This document shows, one piece after another, positions 38,880 to 43,795 of a stretch of DNA of 43,795 nucleotides (positions within the stretch are counted from its first letter, which is position 1; every line of letters starts with the position of its first letter). Origin of the DNA: Stentor coeruleus (taxonomy: Eukaryota; Ciliophora; Heterotrichea; Heterotrichida; Stentoridae). The stretch lies in NCBI GenBank assembly GCA_001970955.1, contig MPUH01000595.1, forward strand, positions 1 to 43,795. The letters are read 5' to 3'. The position numbers and the translations under genes are program-made. The notes below the pieces were generated by a model, which saw only the letters and a list, made by a program, of their open reading frames with translations, was not told the origin of the DNA and did no database searches.

Positions 38880-40123
38880 AAGAGAACCTCTTAACTTAAC
38901 TTTAATAAACTTTTAATCGCATAGGAATTCAAATTTTTGTCGCGATTAAATAGTAAAAATGGCCTTAAGCGACTTTAATAGTTTATTATGTTTTTCTAGC
39001 TTAGAAAGTAAGGTTGGGTCATGAGGACTTTTGTGTTAAAAGGACAAGTGTTAAGGTTGTGTCTGACCTGTGAAACTCAATTTTTGTTTTTCAACTCCAT
39101 AGAAAAATATTATTAGTATAGAGAATTTAAGGAAAACATAAGGGGAAAAAGGATATAAAAGAGTATTTTGATATGTTAAAGATATAAAGTTAGTGGGTTT
39201 TAGGTTTTGATGCTAAAAATTAAAGTTTTTATATGGATTTTGAAAATTTTATGTTTAATTATTTTTGGTTTAAGGCTTGTATGGAAAAATTAAGGTTTCT
39301 TTTGTATTTTTTTCTAGTTTTAGTTTTAGTATTAGATATTTTTATGTTTTTGAATAGAATAGCATGCTGAGTACAAATGAATTTGTATGTACATGTATTT
39401 ATATAATATATTTATATTAGTTATAGTTTTTCCATATTGTATTATGTGTATTATATAATTAATACTTTCGATAGATAATAATTTAGGTGTTAAGGATGAA
39501 AAATTTTGATTGATAATGATGTTATGATTCTAAGTGTTTTCAAAGGTAAAAAATATTTCTTGTGACTTCGTGTAGTGGCTTTGAGACTTTTGATAGTTGT
39601 TATGATTTTATATTTCTATTTTAATATTACTTTAGAGTTTAGGAATTCATTAATATAAAAAAGCCTACCTACCCAGGACAATATTGCTATATCAGAAATC
39701 ATATATAAAAATCCTAAACCCCGACATCCAAAACTATACTTCAACAAAACTCCTATTCAAAAAAACCTAAAATCCCAATCTCTACCCTAAAAGCAACTCC
39801 CTACTTATCTATCCTCACAAATCATATTTCATCATCTTCACTCTATAAATCCTTATTATAACTATCAAACTTATAAACACCGCACCCATGACAATTTTTT
39901 AAATAAATTCAATTTTCTCGCATTCAAAAATTCACAAAAAGCATACAATATCAAAAAACCTTAAAAATCTAATAAAAAAACTTATATCAAAACCTTATCA
40001 TATTATTATCTATCAAGCCTAACACCAATTTCAAACATCAAAACCTTTCTATCTTCACAATCACAAACTGTTAACCCTTACACCTTATCTAACACCTACA
40101 CATAACTTCAAATAAAAGCCATC
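38880..40123. other. Long intergenic region with a composition switch and one inverted repeat
   Basis: The first 780 bases after the CXC gene are T/G-rich on the + strand; from about 39660 to the next ATG they are strongly A/C-rich, a sharp change. An inverted repeat lies at 38912-38950. A poor frame from about 38959 (MALSDFNSLLCFSSLESKVG) stops at once and is not called. No RNA gene was seen. Confidence 0.5.
38912..38950. repeat. Inverted repeat 33 nt after the CXC gene
   Basis: TTTAATCGC (38912-38920) and GCGATTAAA (38942-38950) are exact reverse complements separated by 21 nt. The stem contains the CpG-rich steps rare in this region. It could form a 3' UTR hairpin or be a two-fold protein site; function not known. 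Confidence 0.4.
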
Positions 40124-41281
40124 ATGGAGTTCCCAAAAAAGAAACTTAAAATTCACACACACAACCTTCCTTTATTCTCTCCAACATTCAACTCCTCAAT
40201 AAATGCATCTCTATCAACACAAAGAATTCTCCAAAAAGTACAGCAAATGAGAAACTTGACAAAATCCGAACACTCAATGTCTAAAAACCAAAACTCTCTT
40301 AAATACCTCAAACTAGCCCCAATCAACCCATTAACCGATTTCTCTTATTAATCTCAAAGTACCTCAAAACCCCAAACAAACCATAAACCCTCCACCATTT
40401 ACTCTCAAAGTATAACAAGAAATTATATTTCACAGTGTTCTTTTATATCTCAAAAAGGTAGTGCCAACAAAATTTCCAACAACCTAAACCAAGATTCTGT
40501 TATATTACAAACCAAACTGAATTTCCAAGCTTATCAATACGTTTTTGGGGTTTTTGATGGTCATGGCCCAAATGGTCATTCTATATCAACACTGCTAAAA
40601 AACCGAATTTCTTCTAATGTCCCATATTGTCCTAAAGAACCTCAAGAAATCGATCTAATTGAATACCTTGAAAATACAGTCAACCTAGCTTTAAGAACTG
40701 TTATAACTAGTCCTATTGATACAAGTATATCAAGTAGTACTTTATGTCTTGTTATTATATCTGGACCTCATATAATCTGTGCAAATATTGGGAATAGTAG
40801 ATGTATTATAGGCAAATATAATGAAAATTGGGGTTTTGAAATATTATCAAAAGAAAATAAACATTTTGTGTCTGAAGAAAATGAAATTATTGAAAAATCT
40901 AGAGAGTTTGTTTCTGTTTTTTCTAACAAAAGGAATCAAAAAGAAAATATAGTTAAAGTGTCGACTGATGATCCTGAAATTCTTGGATATACTATGAATA
41001 GATTAAATGAAGATAAAACTATGAAGAATTTTGATATTTGTCAGATAGTTAAACATAAAGTTTGCAATAAGGATAAGTTTTTAATACTTGCAAGTGATGG
41101 AATATGGAATGTTATTAGTAATATAGAAGCTGTAGAAATTGTGTCTAAGTTCTGGAAAGATGGGAAAAGTGAATTTGCTTGTAAAAGATTAGTAGAAACT
41201 GCTATAGAGAAGTGGATGGAGTCTGGAGATTATATTGATGATATTAGTGTTATTGTTGTATTTTTAAATACTAAAGAATAG
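40124..41281 (+). pseudogene. PP2C-type protein phosphatase with one in-frame TAA
   Basis: One frame runs from ATG 40124 to TAG 41279-41281 and would give 385 residues, but codon 76 is TAA (40349-40351). After it there is no ATG before the catalytic core. The core is otherwise intact: NQDS, VFDGHGPNGH, NIGNSRC (Asn in place of the usual Asp of GDSR), LILASDGIWNVIS and DDISVIVV, so the metal-binding Asp residues are present. PP2C enzymes are Mg/Mn-dependent Ser/Thr phosphatases. No GT-AG 15-16 nt intron covers the TAA, and the residues before and after it are alike in composition (Ser/Gln/Lys/Asn-rich). A fresh nonsense change (from CAA), read-through, or sequencing error are the options. I list it as broken only because of the stop. 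Confidence 0.6.
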
Positions 41282-41323
41282 AGGATTAGGTCTAAATAAG
41301 TAGTTTATAATAAATCCTATTTT

Positions 41324-42772
41324 TCACCTTTCATATATCCCTTGAGTTTTTTTCACCTTAAGGTTTTTGATTTCTCCAGCTACAAAGTTCCTCTCATAAA
41401 CATTGCTGCCCTCTTTCAAGCATTTTGCGGCGATTTTTTTACTTTTCTCATTTATAGCCGGGGCAAAAGTAAATTCTTTCATAATCTGGTTATCATTTTT
41501 AATCAACACCGTTCTGTCTTGTGGGGTAATTTTCGCATAGAGTAAATCCACCTTACTTAAAAATTCCTCAAAGCCCATCTTCCCTTTCCTTTTATCCAAT
41601 TCTTCTAATATCGGGGTTAATATTATAGCCGCTCTAGTGTCAATCGTATCTAAATCAATACAATCCAAACTTATAAACCCATCTCTATCTGAATCTAGTT
41701 TTCTAAAAAGTGCTTCAAATTTTCGAGATTTAAAATTTTCATAAAATTTACACGAAGATTCACTAGCTTGTGTATAGAATTTCTCACTTTCTTGAAGTTT
41801 TTTTTCTTCAATTTTTTCTTTTATTGTATTATGCATCATATACAACTCATCCCATATTGGTCTTTCCCCACGACCACTATTTGGTTTTCTTCCTGTCACT
41901 GGAGTGAAAAACTTCTGCCCGGTTTCTTTATCAAAGTTTCCTTTGATTTGTTTTCTAAGTTTTTCTGTTTCTTCATCAGTTTTTTTCTTAGAATTGTAGA
42001 GTCTGTCAAAAAACTCTTCAGTGCATTCTGATTTCCTTCTTGTTTCATGTTTTTTAAACCCTTCATTTGTGTTTTGCATTGTTTCTTGAGAGTTTCTTCT
42101 TGAACATGCGTCTTTGTATAAAGATGAGAAAATGTTTTTACAATCAGATTGTCGGTTTGATTTTTGGGATATTTGAGGAACGAAATAACATTCTTTTTGT
42201 TCTTCTTCTTGTTTTTCGGTGTAGAGTTTGATCATGTATTGGCGATGTTTTTCTAGTTTTTTATCTCTTTCCCAGGATTTAACGATTGACTTTGATTTTT
42301 GGTTTATTTTCGGTTTGAAAGTTAGGTTTTTATTATTTTCGGATTCCTTTTCTTGAAGGAGTTTTTCAGAGAGTTGTCTTTGGTTTTCTTTCATTTTTAA
42401 GCCTTTTTCATAGAGCAATTCGCCGTAGTTGATTTTAGCGCATGTACTACTTTTTTTTAAAGGGGATTTTGATTTTAACGAACCTTTTTGTGGATGGTCT
42501 GAGGTTATGTTGGATAGGATTTTGTTGTCTAAAGATCCTTGGGATTGTTGTCTTTTATGAAAGGCTTGTTTTTGTTTGCGGAAGATGTCTTGATGAGCAG
42601 TGATTACATTGACAAGAGGGTCTTTCATTGTTTTATCGAGACAGTATTTTTTAATAAAGTCGTTACTGAGATGTTCTGCATCATCGTTTTCATGGACTAT
42701 GATATTTCCTTTTAAATTATCTGAGATGTCTATAGTGATTACTAAAATTCTTGCATTTTTCTCTGCTTCCAT
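41324..42772 (-). CDS. EF-hand protein with ubiquitin-like-looking head and F.P.I repeats
   Basis: The protein has 482 residues. Its first 60 (ILVITIDISDNLKGNIIVHE ...) look like a small beta-grasp-type domain seen at the head of many protist EF-hand proteins. The middle is charged and helical with repeated short motifs of the kind TFKPKINQKS, YFVPQISQKS, FFTPVTGRK and TFAPAINEKS (spaced tens of residues apart). Near residue 360 one EF-hand loop, DSDRDGFISLDC, has good positions 1, 3, 5, 6 and 8 but Cys at position 12, where Glu or Asp is usual, so calcium binding may be weak. No name is assigned; a cytoskeletal or ciliary role is plausible. It ends with TGA and converges with the PP2C frame 42 nt away. 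Confidence 0.55.
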   Translation of the reverse strand: MEAEKNARILVITIDISDNLKGNIIVHENDDAEHLSNDFIKKYCLDKTMKDPLVNVITAHQDIFRKQKQAFHKRQQSQGSLDNKILSNITSDHPQKGSLKSKSPLKKSSTCAKINYGELLYEKGLKMKENQRQLSEKLLQEKESENNKNLTFKPKINQKSKSIVKSWERDKKLEKHRQYMIKLYTEKQEEEQKECYFVPQISQKSNRQSDCKNIFSSLYKDACSRRNSQETMQNTNEGFKKHETRRKSECTEEFFDRLYNSKKKTDEETEKLRKQIKGNFDKETGQKFFTPVTGRKPNSGRGERPIWDELYMMHNTIKEKIEEKKLQESEKFYTQASESSCKFYENFKSRKFEALFRKLDSDRDGFISLDCIDLDTIDTRAAIILTPILEELDKRKGKMGFEEFLSKVDLLYAKITPQDRTVLIKNDNQIMKEFTFAPAINEKSKKIAAKCLKEGSNVYERNFVAGEIKNLKVKKTQGIYER

Positions 42773-43795
42773 TTTATATTTAAATGATAAATTTAACTAT
42801 AATGAGTTTTCAAAATTCTATAGGATACTTAAGATGATAATTTTATTTAATTGATTGCAGAGGTAATCAGAATATACTTTATATACTTCACTTTATTCCC
42901 AATTATTTTATGATATATAAAATTGTAGAAAGTATTATAAGCAGCAAAGATCTTAAGTAAAATTATAAAAGAGGTTTGAGCTTTGACACAATGCTGAAAA
43001 CTTTCTTATAAAATTGGGAAGACTTTTTTATACAAATCAGTTAATTATACATGGTTCAACTTTAGAAATCAAGGATATATATAAAGTTTATATTAGAAAA
43101 ATACTTAAATATCAAAATACCTGAATTTGAAAAAGAGAAAATCTAAGGTTATAAGAAAAAGTTAAGTTAAAAATAAGTATGAGGCTGGTGTATAGAATTT
43201 AATGATTCTAAAGCTAAGTAAAGCATCAATATACATATTAGATTTAAGATTGTTAATAGAGAAATTTTATTTATTTTTTAAGATGTAATTTATGATAGAT
43301 TAATACAGTTATTAAGTGATTTAGGAGTAGTTTATCACAAGAAAGTACAAGTAAATATTTTATATTTTGTAATATTATATTTAATAATTTACATATCAAA
43401 AATTCAGATCTAAATTCGTTTTCTGGGTAATTATACTATATTTCTATTAATAATAGACTTTTATATCTAGCATAGATTTAATATTTTTATAAAGCAAATA
43501 TAAAATACACATGATAATATTGTAAGCTACATCCAAGATTATACAACTAAAACTATATATAAATCCCTAAATAATACCTCATCAAAAATTATCTAAACAT
43601 TTCCCTAATTCTTACCTTCAATATTATTACAAACACAACCTAAANACATTTCCCTAATTCTTACCTTCAATATTATTACAAACACAACCTAAACCTCATT
43701 AAAAAAAAGCTTATCCTAAATCCTATTCATCTAAACACTAACAATTTTATCATAAAAATGTCTATAAAGATGAATTTACAAACGCAATCCAGAAC
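42773..43795. other. Non-coding right end of the window
   Basis: This kilobase is AT-rich and has no open frame of note. From about 43540 it turns A/C-rich on the + strand, as before other plus-strand genes here, so a gene may begin beyond the window. It includes the 48-bp duplication. There is no telomere repeat at the end. Confidence 0.5.
43597..43693. repeat. 48-bp direct repeat around a single N (likely assembly join)
   Basis: Bases 43597-43644 and 43646-43693 are the same 48-base sequence, separated only by one N at 43645. Two contig ends that overlap but were not merged give exactly this picture, so the second copy is probably not real. Confidence 0.8.

Noticed and set aside
43055..43260. 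A frame from about 43052 that reads on if all stops are taken as Gln/Trp
   Set aside because: It needs many stops to be ignored, has no recognisable segment, and any AT-rich frame can be read that way.
1..43795. Reassigned code (TGA = Trp, or TAA/TAG = Gln) for the whole window
   Set aside because: Intact genes of up to 1330 codons contain no such internal codons, their Trp codons are all TGG, and two genes end with TGA. The stops are limited to a few frames that mostly also carry indels.
1..43795. tRNA genes, CRISPR arrays, transposons, telomere repeats
   Set aside because: I looked for T-arm (GGTTCRA-like) sequences, regularly spaced repeats, transposase or integrase frames and telomere-type repeats, and saw none I could support by eye.

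Overview
The window looks like a stretch of a ciliate somatic (macronuclear) genome, most likely a heterotrich such as Stentor. It is AT-rich, most long reading frames have no introns, and in three of the four places where a frame has to be joined across a stop the sequence between is exactly 15 nt (GT at the start, A at position 10, TAG at the end); a fourth case is weaker. Heterotrichs are known for 15-16 nt introns, and Stentor coeruleus keeps the standard code. Intact genes end in TAA, TAG and, twice, TGA, and all their Trp codons are TGG, so the standard code fits. The gene content is also ciliate-like: tubulin polyglutamylase, AXDND1-like axonemal protein, ARMC9, a transition-fibre-like coiled-coil protein and an EF-hand protein.

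Layout: 1-1200 is the 3' end of a broken polycystin-1/GPS-like membrane gene. 1622-2815 (-) is a broken coiled-coil gene. 3371-4879 (+) is a TTLL6/13-like glutamylase, followed 14 nt later by a pseudokinase/B-box/SPRY protein (4894-7395). From 7.9 to 13.5 kb there are three P-loop GTPases of a GIMAP-like type, two (-) tandem paralogues and one divergent (+) copy. All three end in a CaaX box and all have TGTCTACA just upstream. From 14.2 to 21.6 kb there are a B-box/kelch protein, a B-box multi-zinc protein with a 15-nt intron, a five-finger RanBP2-type zinc protein with its own CaaX end, and a ubiquitin-specific protease fused to the same zinc-finger cassette.

From 21.9 to 35.4 kb the genes look mostly ciliary or structural: AXDND1-like, a small hypothetical, a protein with a long E/K single helix, an ER-retrieved PDI/TMX-like membrane protein, ARMC9, an unknown, an FBF1-like coiled coil and FAM177. 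35448-37714 is a TMEM63/CSC1 channel gene with many one-base indels and four stops. It is followed by a minimal LIN54-type CXC protein (38409-38879), a PP2C phosphatase frame with one in-frame TAA (40124-41281), and an EF-hand protein (41324-42772, -). The last kilobase is non-coding and holds a 48-bp duplication around a single N.

The most coherent functional story is 4.9-21.6 kb. TRIM-like modules (B-box with SPRY or kelch), a deubiquitinase, ubiquitin-type zinc fingers and prenylatable GIMAP-like GTPases sit together. In animals these families work in membrane-associated and cell-autonomous defence. Here any joint role is inference from adjacency only.
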